The position numbers and the translations under genes were made by a program. Below are positions 40,107 to 49,249 of a stretch of DNA of 62,053 nt, one piece after another (the stretch's first letter is position 1; the number at the start of each line of letters is the position of its first letter). Below the pieces are notes generated by a model. The model searched no databases. It saw only the letters and a list, made by a program, of their open reading frames with translations, and was not told the DNA's origin. Origin of the DNA: Muribaculaceae bacterium (GTDB lineage: Bacteria; Bacteroidota; Bacteroidia; Bacteroidales; Muribaculaceae); the NCBI GenBank assembly GCA_017548365.1, contig JAFZAC010000009.1, positions 1-62,053 on the forward strand, given 5' to 3'.

Positions 40107-40138
40107 ACTGAAAACTAATAACTAAAAACTAATAACTT
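40107..40138 (+). repeat. ACTAATAACTAAAA leader before cydA
   Basis: Tract of AACTAATAACTAAAAACTAA-type repeats running directly into the cydA start codon. Confidence 0.6.
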
Positions 40139-41728
40139 ATGAGTGATTTATTAATGAACGTAGTCGACTGGTCGAGGGCGCAATTTGCCCTCACAGCATG
40201 CTATCACTGGCTGTTTGTGCCGTTGACGTTAGGACTGGGTATAATAATCGGTGTGATGGAGACCATTTATTATCGCACTCGCGATGAGAAATGGCTCGCA
40301 ACCACCAAGTTTTGGATGACACTCTTTGGCGTGAACTTCGCCATTGGAGTGGCAACTGGTATCATTCTCGAGTTTGAGTTTGGAACCAACTGGTCAAACT
40401 ATAGCTGGTTTGTTGGCGACATCTTTGGCGCGCCTCTTGCCATTGAAGGAATCCTCGCCTTCTTCATGGAGTCAACGTTCATCGCTGTGATGTTCTTTGG
40501 CTGGAAGAAAGTCTCGCCCAAGTTCCACCTCTCAGCAACATGGCTCACAGCACTCGGCGCCAGCATCTCGGCATTGTGGATTCTCGTTGCAAACGCTTGG
40601 ATGCAATATCCCGTGGGATGCACATTCAACCCCGAGACCATGCGCAACGAGATGACCGACTTCTGGGCAGTGGCTTTATCACCCATGGCAATGAATAAAG
40701 TGTTCCACACCGTCACTAGTGCGTGGGCTCTGAGTGGAGCATTTGTAATTGGTGTGTGTGGATGGATGATGCTCAAGGGACGCAATCGCGATCACTGCAT
40801 CCGTAGCCTGAAAGTTGGCGGCTGGGTAGGATTGATAGGCATCATTCTCACAAGCATCAGCGGCGACACCTCGGCTGTGACAGTTGCCAAGCACCAACCT
40901 ATGAAACTTGCTGCCATGGAAGGACTCTATGAAGGACAGCAAGGGCAGTCGATTGTCGCCTTTGGCATCTTGAATCCATCCAAGGAGGTTGGCAATGGTG
41001 AGAAGCCATTCCTCTTCGATATTTCCATTCCTCATGGACTTGCATTCCTTGCAACCCACGATATGAACGCTTTTGTTCCCGGCATCGAGGACATTATCCT
41101 GGGAAAGACACGTGACACCACCAGATTCATGTCTAAACCCATGTCGTTTGAACAACGCCGTGAGCACGGAAAAGCTGCTCAACACGCTCTTGCCAATTAT
41201 AACGACGCTTTGAAATCTAAAGACAGTATTGCTTCGCAACAATACCTTAAAGATATTAAAGACAACTTCCAGTATTTGGGATATACCTATCTTGAAGAAC
41301 CCAAAGATTCGGTACCAAACGTTCCTCTCACATTCTACTCTTTCCACTTCATGGTAACCATTGGAGGATATCTTGTATTATTCTATATCGTTGTCTTGCT
41401 GCTGCTCTACAAACCTAAATGGGTACCTGGACGCAACAAGTTCCAGAAACTGGGATACTGGATTGCAATCATCACAATTCCTATCGCCTACTTGTGCTCA
41501 ATGAGTGGATGGATTGTTGCCGAGGTGGGACGACAGCCATGGACTATCCAAGACCTGATGCCCAACACGGTAGCCATCAGCGACCTCAGCGCAGGATATG
41601 TCCAAACCACATTCTGGATCTTTGCTGTGTTATTCACTGCGTTGCTCATCGCCGATGTGAGCATCATTTGCAAGCAGATTTCCAAAAAATCAAAGACTAA
41701 CCTTGATGTTGTTGAAACAAAAAAATAA
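40139..41728 (+). CDS. cydA: Cytochrome bd quinol oxidase subunit I
   Basis: 529 residues, about nine helices. FALTACYHWLFVPLTLGLG near residue 17 carries the high-spin haem-ligand histidine. The GWIVAEVGRQPWTIQDL signature near residue 450 is exact. A periplasmic quinol-binding loop sits about residues 245-400. It oxidises menaquinol and reduces oxygen to water with high affinity, protecting an anaerobe from traces of oxygen. It is followed after 15 bases by cydB. Confidence 0.97.
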   Translation: MSDLLMNVVDWSRAQFALTACYHWLFVPLTLGLGIIIGVMETIYYRTRDEKWLATTKFWMTLFGVNFAIGVATGIILEFEFGTNWSNYSWFVGDIFGAPLAIEGILAFFMESTFIAVMFFGWKKVSPKFHLSATWLTALGASISALWILVANAWMQYPVGCTFNPETMRNEMTDFWAVALSPMAMNKVFHTVTSAWALSGAFVIGVCGWMMLKGRNRDHCIRSLKVGGWVGLIGIILTSISGDTSAVTVAKHQPMKLAAMEGLYEGQQGQSIVAFGILNPSKEVGNGEKPFLFDISIPHGLAFLATHDMNAFVPGIEDIILGKTRDTTRFMSKPMSFEQRREHGKAAQHALANYNDALKSKDSIASQQYLKDIKDNFQYLGYTYLEEPKDSVPNVPLTFYSFHFMVTIGGYLVLFYIVVLLLLYKPKWVPGRNKFQKLGYWIAIITIPIAYLCSMSGWIVAEVGRQPWTIQDLMPNTVAISDLSAGYVQTTFWIFAVLFTALLIADVSIICKQISKKSKTNLDVVETKK

Positions 41729-41743
41729 AAGGAGGACACTACT

Positions 41744-42877
41744 ATGACACATGAATTTTTGCAAAACTACTGGTGGCTAATAATGTCGGTGCTAGGTGCA
41801 CTGCTAGTGTTCCTGCTTTTTGTTCAAGGCGGACAGTCAATGCTCATCACAACCAAATCAGAGAAACGACCGCTATTAATCAACTCACTCGGACGCAAGT
41901 GGGAACTTACATATACCACACTGGTGACCTTTGGAGGTGCGTTCTTTGCATCATTCCCTCTATTCTACAGCACCAGCTTTGGCGGCGCTTACTGGCTATG
42001 GATTTTCATTCTCTTCAGCTTTGTAATACAGGCTATCGCCTATGAGTACCGCACCAAGCACGGCAACGTATACGGCACACGATTCTACGACACATTGTTA
42101 TTAATAAATGGTGTCGTTGGCCCAGTGCTTCTGGGGGTAGCAGTGGCAGGAATGTTCTTCGGAGCTGAGTTCACTGTAGCCAAGGGTAAAATCCTGGATG
42201 CGTCCATCATCTCACAGTGGGGACCTCAGCACGGACTTGAGGCGATCGTTTCGTGGAAGAACCTGTTATTTGGCTTTATGGTGTTCTTCCTCGCACGAAC
42301 TCTTGCTTCGCTCTATTTCATCAACAATATTGACGACGAAGAAGTACAGAAGGACCAGCACAAGCAACTGCTCATCAATGCAAGCATCTTTGTGGTGCTC
42401 TTCCTAGCCACGGTGGCGGTTATCCTCACCTCGAGAGGCGTAGAAATTAACGCTAAAGGAAGCGCCGCGTGGAAAAACTATAAGTATTTGCACAACTATC
42501 TACACATGTGGTGGGCACTTGTTATACTGCTCATTGGGGTGGCACTTGTGCTTTATGGCATCATCAAGTCGCTTCTCAACAAGACATTCCGCAAGGGCAT
42601 CTGGGCTGCAGGTATAGGAACCGTTCTCGTGGTTATGACTCTTTTCTGGGTCCTCGGCTACAACCATACTGCCTACTACCCATCTCTGCTTGATGTCCAA
42701 AGCTCGCTTACTCTTGCCAACAGCTCTTCGTCAGAATTCACTCTTCGCACCATGAGTTATGTGTCATTGCTTGTACCCTTTGTTGTAGCCTATATCGCAT
42801 GGGTATGGCGCAAGATGGACAGCACTAAACTCACCGAAGAGGAAATTAAGCAAGCAGGCGACGATGAGATTTATTAA
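41744..42877 (+). CDS. cydB: Cytochrome bd quinol oxidase subunit II
   Basis: 377 residues, highly hydrophobic with about eight helices. FLQNYWWLIMSVLGALLVFLLFVQGG at the start and KRPLLINSLGRKWELTYTTLVTFGGAFFASFPLFY are typical of Bacteroidota CydB. A GGAGG Shine-Dalgarno sequence lies about nine bases before the ATG, which is stronger than usual for this group. It completes the oxidase with CydA. Confidence 0.96.
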   Translation: MTHEFLQNYWWLIMSVLGALLVFLLFVQGGQSMLITTKSEKRPLLINSLGRKWELTYTTLVTFGGAFFASFPLFYSTSFGGAYWLWIFILFSFVIQAIAYEYRTKHGNVYGTRFYDTLLLINGVVGPVLLGVAVAGMFFGAEFTVAKGKILDASIISQWGPQHGLEAIVSWKNLLFGFMVFFLARTLASLYFINNIDDEEVQKDQHKQLLINASIFVVLFLATVAVILTSRGVEINAKGSAAWKNYKYLHNYLHMWWALVILLIGVALVLYGIIKSLLNKTFRKGIWAAGIGTVLVVMTLFWVLGYNHTAYYPSLLDVQSSLTLANSSSSEFTLRTMSYVSLLVPFVVAYIAWVWRKMDSTKLTEEEIKQAGDDEIY

Positions 42878-42913
42878 CCAATACACATAAATTATTCAAA
42901 TAGGGTTAAAATC

Positions 42914-43396
42914 ATGAAAGCTTTTAGATTTTTAATCGTCATTTTAGCGCTGCTTGTGGCAGGAAGCGGCATGAGTGTTGACGCCAAGAAGCGTAAAACC
43001 ACTAAACGAGTCTCCAAACCAAAAGTTGTGGAACCCGCTCCCACCAATTATGAGTATGTGACGGTAAGTGCCGATGACACCATCTTTGAAACAGTAAAAT
43101 ATCCACCAGAATATCCAGGCGGCACCGACGGGTTAATCAAATTCCTCGCTGAAAACATTCAGTATCCTGAGAAAGCCAAGAAAAACAACATTCAAGGCAC
43201 AGTAGTTCTGGAGTTTGTAATTGAAAAGGATGGTTCAGTAAGCAACGTCAAGGTGCTTAAGAGCGTTGACAAGGACCTTGACGCCGAAGCTATGAGGGTA
43301 GTGAAGCAAATCACACGCTTTGTACCAGGCTATAATGAAGATCACGCTCCACTGAGAGTGCATTACACTCTTCCCGTGAAGTTTAAACTACAATAA
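42914..43396 (+). CDS. Secreted TonB C-terminal-domain protein
   Basis: 160 residues. Signal peptide (MKAFRFLIVILALLVAGSG, cleavage near VDA). A Lys-rich linker (KKRKTTKRVSKPKVVEP) precedes a TonB C-terminal domain from about residue 55: YPPEYPGGTDGLIKFLAENI, NNIQGTVVLEFVIEKDGSV, SVDKDLDAEAMRVVKQ and a final HYTLPVKFKL. It is 36 bases after cydB and may be co-transcribed with the oxidase. Partner unknown. Confidence 0.85.
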   Translation: MKAFRFLIVILALLVAGSGMSVDAKKRKTTKRVSKPKVVEPAPTNYEYVTVSADDTIFETVKYPPEYPGGTDGLIKFLAENIQYPEKAKKNNIQGTVVLEFVIEKDGSVSNVKVLKSVDKDLDAEAMRVVKQITRFVPGYNEDHAPLRVHYTLPVKFKLQ

Positions 43397-43421
43397 TAAT
43401 CTTCTTTCATAAAGAAAATTT

Positions 43422-43457
43422 AGGAGTTCTATGATAACTAGAACTCCTATTTTTTTA
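43422..43457 (+). terminator. Terminator after the 42914 gene
   Basis: Perfect 10-bp stem AGGAGTTCTA / TAGAACTCCT with a 7-base loop, followed by ATTTTTTTAT. Confidence 0.88.
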
Positions 43458-43488
43458 TATGACAACTAAAAAGTCTGATGTCTGAAAT

Positions 43489-44529
43489 CTACCTCATCAA
43501 TTCTCCTATCGATGTGGTGAGGTTGAACATAAACGTTGTGGCACCAGTGTGAGGTTGAGCAAAAGCTACACCAAAGCCGAAAGCCTTAACCTTCATGCCG
43601 CCACCAACAGAAATTCCCGACAGGAAGTTGCGCTTGTAAGTGCTCATATCGGTGCGAGTCTTGTAATTGTAACCGGCAGCAATATAGAATGAACTCGATG
43701 GCGAATATTCCAAACCAAAGACAAGATGCCTGAACAGATTGCTAGCAAATTTATCCTTCATGACAAGCTCACTAGAGGTATTGTTCTTGTCGGCTGGCTC
43801 ATAATAGGGAAGCTTCCACTTTGTAAGATTATAGGCTGTAACCGAAAGACGGAAAGGCGTGGTACCTAACCCCTTGGTAAAACCTACCTGGATATCCCAA
43901 GGCACTTTTTCGCTCTTGTCGTTGAACTTCTTCACTTGACCTCCAAGGTTCTTTGCCACCAACGAGAGCGAGAGCTCATTGTCAGGATTGTAGTAATTTA
44001 CACCTAGGTCGGCGGCGATAGCTCCTGCCGAGTAGGTCTCGTAACTCGAGTGTATATACTTGAGGTTTATTCCACCACGCAATCGGTCGCTGATGTCATG
44101 CGAATAAGTAAGAGTGAATGCCATGTCACTAGCATTGAACGAACCAGTAATGGCACCACTGGCATCGGTAGCATCCATCTTGCCGTATCCATAGTACTGA
44201 ATACCCACACCGAATGCACCATGCTCGCCTACGCCTTGTCCGTAGCGCGCCCCCATGAAATTAGTGCCGCCCAGGTAACGCATGTAGTTAAGGCCCACCT
44301 GGTGGTCAAACTCCTTGCCCAGCAATGCCGGATTCTGCTCAACCAAATTGATGTCATCGTCAACAATCGAAATGTTGTGACCGCCCATTGAGTAAACATG
44401 CGACGAAACAGGCACATCAAGAAACTGATAGGCAGTGGTTCCATCTTGAGCTGCGGCCGCCATAGAGCAAACCGTCACGACAAGAAAAGACAGTATATTT
44501 ATTGTAATGCGGTGCATTGTAGAATTCAT
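43489..44529 (-). CDS. porQ: Type IX secretion system protein PorQ-like
   Basis: 346 residues from the ATG at 44529 (another ATG four codons later is equally possible). Signal peptide ends AAAAQ. The sequence DGTTAYQFLDVPVSSHVYSMGGHNISIVDDDINLVEQNPALLG is the PorV/PorQ family N-terminus; later barrel strands include LRGGINLKYIHSSYETYSAG and FGLEYSPSSSFYIAAGYNYK. These FadL-like outer-membrane barrels belong to the type IX system. A T9SS would handle secreted proteins of the kind encoded nearby, although no T9SS C-terminal sorting domain was identified in this window. Confidence 0.85.
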   Translation of the reverse strand: MNSTMHRITINILSFLVVTVCSMAAAAQDGTTAYQFLDVPVSSHVYSMGGHNISIVDDDINLVEQNPALLGKEFDHQVGLNYMRYLGGTNFMGARYGQGVGEHGAFGVGIQYYGYGKMDATDASGAITGSFNASDMAFTLTYSHDISDRLRGGINLKYIHSSYETYSAGAIAADLGVNYYNPDNELSLSLVAKNLGGQVKKFNDKSEKVPWDIQVGFTKGLGTTPFRLSVTAYNLTKWKLPYYEPADKNNTSSELVMKDKFASNLFRHLVFGLEYSPSSSFYIAAGYNYKTRTDMSTYKRNFLSGISVGGGMKVKAFGFGVAFAQPHTGATTFMFNLTTSIGELMR

Positions 44530-44803
44530 GTTTATTAAATTATAACGATAAAAAACGCTCATTAGTATTGAAAGGTATTTCTTTAATCACGATTTGTTTA
44601 ATTTTTTTTACAAGAAGCTATAAAATTGGGCGGTTTTGTAAAAAAAAACAAAACCTTATTAATCATTACCAAAAACGATTGCCCAAGTTATTGATTTTTA
44701 GAAAATCACAACTATATTTGCATTGAATTTGTCACAAAGCTCATGAAAACTGTTCCAAATGTTGGCATGAGAACATTGTTTCTTATTTTTTTATTTGAAA
44801 AAA

Positions 44804-45229
44804 ATGATGAAGTTTAATCGCTTGACTTTTACTCTTACTTTGATGCTGGTAGCCACTATTGTGGCTAATGCTCAGCAGCGGCGTAACGTCACCAGCGGAT
44901 ATAACACGCTTGTATATGAGTATGAGAGCGTCGACACCAGGCCACAGTTCCCTGGCGGTGAAACAGGCTTGATTAATTTCATCAACGAAACACGTGAATA
45001 TCCCTACAATGCCTATCGCAACCACATTCAAGGACGTGTGTTGTGCAGTTTCATCGTGGGCACTGACGGTAAACTTTTCGACATCCAGGTAATAAGGAGC
45101 TCGGGTAACGAGTCTCTTGATCGTGAAGCGATGCGTGTTATAAGCAAAATGCCACGATGGGTAGTCGGAAAAGTAGGTAACACTAAAGTTAATGTGCGAT
45201 GCGTACTGCCTATTGCTTTCAGGCTGTAA
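44804..45229 (+). CDS. Secreted TonB C-terminal-domain protein
   Basis: 141 residues from the ATG at 44804 (a TTG nine bases upstream is disfavoured). Signal peptide MMKFNRLTFTLTLMLVATIV then ANAQ. The rest is almost entirely one TonB C-terminal domain: FPGGETGLINFINETREYP, HIQGRVLCSFIVGTDGKLFD, SLDREAMRVISKMPRW and VNVRCVLPIAFRL. It is more diverged than the 1-8.6 kb copies. Followed by a clear terminator. Confidence 0.85.
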   Translation: MMKFNRLTFTLTLMLVATIVANAQQRRNVTSGYNTLVYEYESVDTRPQFPGGETGLINFINETREYPYNAYRNHIQGRVLCSFIVGTDGKLFDIQVIRSSGNESLDREAMRVISKMPRWVVGKVGNTKVNVRCVLPIAFRL

Positions 45230-45253
45230 AATTCATCAACAAAATATAAAAAA

Positions 45254-45294
45254 GAGTCGGCAACAACATCAAGTTTTGCCGACTCATTTTTTTA
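45254..45294. terminator. Bidirectional terminator
   Basis: Stem GAGTCGGCAA (45254-45263) / TTGCCGACTC (45276-45285), A-rich on the left and T-rich on the right, between the convergent TonB-C and acyltransferase genes. Confidence 0.85.
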
Positions 45295-45305
45295 TCTAAA
45301 CGTCA

Positions 45306-46454
45306 TCATCTTGAGAACGTGATTGTCTTCCCGTCCTTTAAGCGTGGGCTGAGGACTAATTTCAAATACTGCTTATAGAGCCATGCCAACAAGAATGTAA
45401 GTATTATGTAGGCGGCAAGCCAGGCATAATCGCTGTACATAAGTTCGCTTTGACGCCAGAGCACAAATTTGAACATAAACATGCGAGGAATAGAGTGCAC
45501 AACAAAGATAAACGACGACATAACACCAACCCATGCCAAAGGCCTCATCACAACTCCAGTTCCACCAGAACTATATTTCTGGAAGAGCTTGACAAAGGCC
45601 ACAGCACCAGCAACAACTAGCACAGGTGCCCAAAGCCATGCCTGGAAATTAAGGTTTGCAACAGCCAACAGAGGCAGCGAAACAACAGCAATCACAGCGA
45701 GCAACCATCTTGGCAAACGAGGCATGCCGTAACGCGCCAACAACACCCCAATCGCAAATGGCAGCATCGCTACCACAGCATTGTAACGCATATATTCAAG
45801 GCGCTTAGTGTGGTGATCATTCAACGCCATCACAAGCCATGTAGCAATGACAAGCAAGACAGGCATGAGCCATCGCCAATGCTTCTTGTCGCTTGTGGTA
45901 TATATCAAAAGACGATATATCACATAAACCTCAACCATCAATCCGAAGAACCAGTAAGGGCCAGGAACAACAGCTGAGCCTGGGCTCTCAAACAGGAAAT
46001 TGTTTATCATTAATAGCTGCGCCACAGTTTCGTTCCATGGATGTGGACTAGAACCACAATATAAGTAAACCAAAACACACAAGATAAAGCCCAACAACAT
46101 GAGCCTGAATAGTTTGAGCCACTGATATCCCAGAAATGGAAGCACCCCTATCCTGTCAGCGCCTTCACGCTCATATTTCATCACAAGCCCAAAGCCGCTC
46201 AAGAACAGGAAAAGAGGCACACCATAATGCCCAAAGAATGAGAAGAACTGAATGAGAGCAAAGGCATCAATTCCACCTGTAAAGTAGTTCCACGCCCTCA
46301 TTCCATGTCCAGTAAAAAAAGCGTATTCGTTCTCATGAAACCCGCCATGTAACCAGTGACAGAAGTTATGCAAAAAAATACCCAATATAGCAAGTCCCCG
46401 CAGCACGTCGCACTGTCGCTTGGTGAGTATGTCATTTCCTTTTAATAGATGCAT
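45306..46454 (-). CDS. Acyltransferase 3-family membrane protein
   Basis: 382 residues, about ten helices. RQCDVLRGLAILGIFLHNFCHWL near residue 13 has the R/H motif of the AT3 family (OafA-type), and FLFLSGFGLVMKYE near residue 80 is also typical. These proteins O-acylate cell-surface glycans in the inner membrane. It lies downstream of the Wzc-type kinase in the same direction, but the terminator at 46520 separates them. A role in modifying the exported polysaccharide is plausible. Confidence 0.85.
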   Translation of the reverse strand: MHLLKGNDILTKRQCDVLRGLAILGIFLHNFCHWLHGGFHENEYAFFTGHGMRAWNYFTGGIDAFALIQFFSFFGHYGVPLFLFLSGFGLVMKYEREGADRIGVLPFLGYQWLKLFRLMLLGFILCVLVYLYCGSSPHPWNETVAQLLMINNFLFESPGSAVVPGPYWFFGLMVEVYVIYRLLIYTTSDKKHWRWLMPVLLVIATWLVMALNDHHTKRLEYMRYNAVVAMLPFAIGVLLARYGMPRLPRWLLAVIAVVSLPLLAVANLNFQAWLWAPVLVVAGAVAFVKLFQKYSSGGTGVVMRPLAWVGVMSSFIFVVHSIPRMFMFKFVLWRQSELMYSDYAWLAAYIILTFLLAWLYKQYLKLVLSPRLKDGKTITFSR

Positions 46455-46519
46455 TGAAAAACTTTAAAAAACAATTAATGTAAGACTTAACTATTCTTAA
46501 ATTCAATAGGCAATAAGAA

Positions 46520-46565
46520 AACCGCATGGCACTTCGCAACAGGCAGAGTTCCATGCGGTTATTTT
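46520..46565 (-). terminator. Terminator after the tyrosine autokinase gene
   Basis: Stem AACCGCATGG / CCATGCGGTT with T-rich 3' side on the minus strand. Confidence 0.8.
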
Positions 46566-46575
46566 TCAACCGTCG

Positions 46576-49050
46576 TCAACTCATTTCGGTATCGTTTTTC
46601 GACGACTTTTTCTTGCGCTTGAGTTTCCTTTTCACACGAGATCTCGTATCGGCAAACATGCCATGACGTTCATCTTCGTGGCCGTAACCATAGCCGTAAC
46701 CATAGCCGTAGCCATAACCATAGCCGTAGCCATAGCCATAACCGTAGTTCTTCTTGTCGACCTTTATGTCATTTATCAAGATTGTAAGATTCTTGAACTT
46801 CTTCTCGTTGTTTCCACGCTCTAGGTCAAGCAAATACTTCTTGTCGATCAATCCATCGCGAATTACATAGACAGTTAGATCAACAAAGCGATTGATGAGC
46901 GATGCATCGGCAATAATGCCAAATGGCACGGTGTCAAGAATTACATAGTCATACTTCTTGCGAAGTTCTTCTATGAGCTCTTTCAAGTGTTCTCCCATAA
47001 GCAAGCCTGTTGGGTTGGGTGGTATAGCGCCAAGCGGAATGATGTCAAGATTGGGATGAATTGATCCTCCTACTATTATCGATTCCACGTTGCTTACTTT
47101 ACCCGACAGATAGGCGCTAACACCAACATTGGTCTCAGCGTCAACATACTCAGAGAAGCGACCCTTGCGCAAGTCTAAGTCGACAACTGCCACTTTCTTG
47201 TTTACATGAGCATAGGTCAATGCCAGGTTTACAGCAATAAAGCTCTTACCCTCACCTGGACGGGTCGACGTGAGCTGAATAACAACACCTCGACCATCTT
47301 TCTTCTCAACAACAAAGTCAAGATTGGCACGCACAATTCGCAATGCCTCCGAAACACGGTCAACCGAATCCTCGGTAATGACAATCTCTTTGTCGCGCTG
47401 GTTGTTGCGCTTGGCGGGTATTTCGCCCACAATCGGCAGATTACAATTCTCTTCCACATCATGACGATTATGAATCTTAGTGTCAAGTGAGAGTATCCAA
47501 TAAATCAAATAGAAGATTGCGGCTGGAATAAGCAAGCCAATCAACAAACCAATTGCCAGAGCACGGGTTGTGTTGGGAGAAATGGGGGCCGAGCTGCCGC
47601 TGGCCTCTTCCACAACCTTAGCATTAGGCTCAGTAATAGCAATTTGAAGAGCATTCTCCTCACGCTTGTTGAGCAGGTAAAGATACAATTGCTCTTTAAC
47701 GTTTTGCTGGCGGCCCACTTGTGTGATAGCTTTCTCATGCGATGGCATCTGCTGACGACCACTCTGTGCCTGTACTTGCGATGCCTGAGCCTGTGAAGCC
47801 TTGGCACTGAGTTGTGAGATATAATTGTTAATGGCACGAGTGATACCAGCCTTTTGAGTTGCAAGCGTTGTGCTCAGCTCTTTCATAACAGGGTTCTCGT
47901 CACTCGATGTCGCGGCAATCTTCTGATACTTGAGCATAGCATCGTTATATTCCTTAATTTGGTTTTCAATACCGGCATTGGCGATTCCTGTATTGCTAGG
48001 AATAAGATCACGATCTCCAGCCTGATTGACAGCATCGCGCACACTTGAGGCAAGACTCAGCTGCAAGCTCGCATCTTGTGCATTCTCTTGGTAACGCACA
48101 CCAGACGATGCGTCAGCATAAATGGCGTCATTAGCGCTTGCCGACTTCAGTTGGGCAATGCGGCTGTCCACACCGCTAAGATCCTGCGAGATGCTGTTAA
48201 TACGCTCGGCAATGAAGTTCTCGGTATTGCGTGCCACGCGGTTCTTGTCTTCAATACCATCTTGGTTATAGGCTATAATCAATGAGTTCAAGACGTCCTT
48301 TCCCATCTCATCGTTGTCAGAAACAAGCGACAAACGAAGCACATCACTCATCTTATCAGCAGGCTCTACTTTCAAGTTCGAAAGCAAACGCTTAGCGACA
48401 CTATTGGTTGTTCCAACCTTGGCAATCACAGTGTAGCCCTGATACTGGTTATTGAAAATGCGTGTCTTGGTTACAGCCACGGGGCCGTAAGGTGTGCTCA
48501 CCTTGCTACCAAAGTTCGCCTTCTTCCAATTCTTGTTTCCATTCACGCAATACTCAAAATTGTTCTCCCCCTTGATGAGAATTGATATTGAGTAATTTGT
48601 GTTAATGTCTTTAAGCGGCGTGATTTGTACTGGAGAATGTTTGTAGGTATTCACATCACGCAAATACACACGACCATAATACATGATATTGAGACCCAGG
48701 TGGTCTACAACGTTCTCCATGAGCTTTGTCGACCTTATTTTGTGGGTCTCGTTTGAGAGATCGGTTGTCAGCACTTTCATGCCCAGGTCGCCAAAGACTT
48801 GAGCTTGACTTCCTTGCTGCTTACTTGTTTCGGTAGTAAGCATGATCAATGCCGATGAACTGTAAAGCTTGGGCTCTGACTTAGTTTTCAGCAATGCTAT
48901 GCATGTGCAAATAATAGCCGAAATCACAAACCAGTACCAGTTGTGAAGGCATGCATTGAAAAACGCTTTGATAGGAATTGAAGCACCAAAGTTCTTTTTC
49001 TTTTCGCTACTATTGCTACTAGGAGTTGATTCTTGAATTATCTCTTGCAT
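46576..49050 (-). CDS. Wzc-type polysaccharide co-polymerase / BY-kinase
   Basis: 824 residues. An N-terminal Wzz domain between two transmembrane helices (near residues 37 and 510), with a coiled-coil Gln/Ala/Ser-rich region (about 270-460) in the periplasm. A C-terminal cytoplasmic BY-kinase domain has Walker A STRPGEGKSFIAVNLALTYA near residue 603 and VAVVDLDLRKG, plus YVILDTVPFG. The tail is unusual: eleven consecutive Tyr-Gly pairs, then a basic end. Tyrosine clusters at this place are the autophosphorylation sites that control chain length and export. No other capsule genes except an acyltransferase are adjacent. Confidence 0.92.
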   Translation of the reverse strand: MQEIIQESTPSSNSSEKKKNFGASIPIKAFFNACLHNWYWFVISAIICTCIALLKTKSEPKLYSSSALIMLTTETSKQQGSQAQVFGDLGMKVLTTDLSNETHKIRSTKLMENVVDHLGLNIMYYGRVYLRDVNTYKHSPVQITPLKDINTNYSISILIKGENNFEYCVNGNKNWKKANFGSKVSTPYGPVAVTKTRIFNNQYQGYTVIAKVGTTNSVAKRLLSNLKVEPADKMSDVLRLSLVSDNDEMGKDVLNSLIIAYNQDGIEDKNRVARNTENFIAERINSISQDLSGVDSRIAQLKSASANDAIYADASSGVRYQENAQDASLQLSLASSVRDAVNQAGDRDLIPSNTGIANAGIENQIKEYNDAMLKYQKIAATSSDENPVMKELSTTLATQKAGITRAINNYISQLSAKASQAQASQVQAQSGRQQMPSHEKAITQVGRQQNVKEQLYLYLLNKREENALQIAITEPNAKVVEEASGSSAPISPNTTRALAIGLLIGLLIPAAIFYLIYWILSLDTKIHNRHDVEENCNLPIVGEIPAKRNNQRDKEIVITEDSVDRVSEALRIVRANLDFVVEKKDGRGVVIQLTSTRPGEGKSFIAVNLALTYAHVNKKVAVVDLDLRKGRFSEYVDAETNVGVSAYLSGKVSNVESIIVGGSIHPNLDIIPLGAIPPNPTGLLMGEHLKELIEELRKKYDYVILDTVPFGIIADASLINRFVDLTVYVIRDGLIDKKYLLDLERGNNEKKFKNLTILINDIKVDKKNYGYGYGYGYGYGYGYGYGYGYGHEDERHGMFADTRSRVKRKLKRKKKSSKNDTEMS
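46681..46746 (-). repeat. Tandem (Tyr-Gly)11 coding repeat in the BY-kinase tail
   Basis: 66 bases built from six-base units TAC/TAT-GGC/GGT, encoding eleven Tyr-Gly pairs. The third codon positions vary between units, so it is not one perfect microsatellite. Confidence 0.9.
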
Positions 49051-49093
49051 ATCGCAGGGGTATTATTGATTATCTCATTTTCGTTTAAACATG

Positions 49094-49123
49094 CAAAGTT
49101 ATATATATTTTTCCTATCCACAA
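49094..49123 (-). promoter_or_regulatory. Promoter of the BY-kinase gene
   Basis: Minus-strand -7 TAACTTTG (49101-49094) with a TTG about 19 bases upstream. Confidence 0.6.
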
Positions 49124-49249
49124 TAATTAAGGTAGAAAAAGTGCAATCACAACCTAAAAATAGGCTTTCTTGTTGCTTCTTTGAAAAATAATTACGATAT
49201 TTGCAAATTACTTTATCAAGAAAAATTATAAACAAAAATATCATTGACA

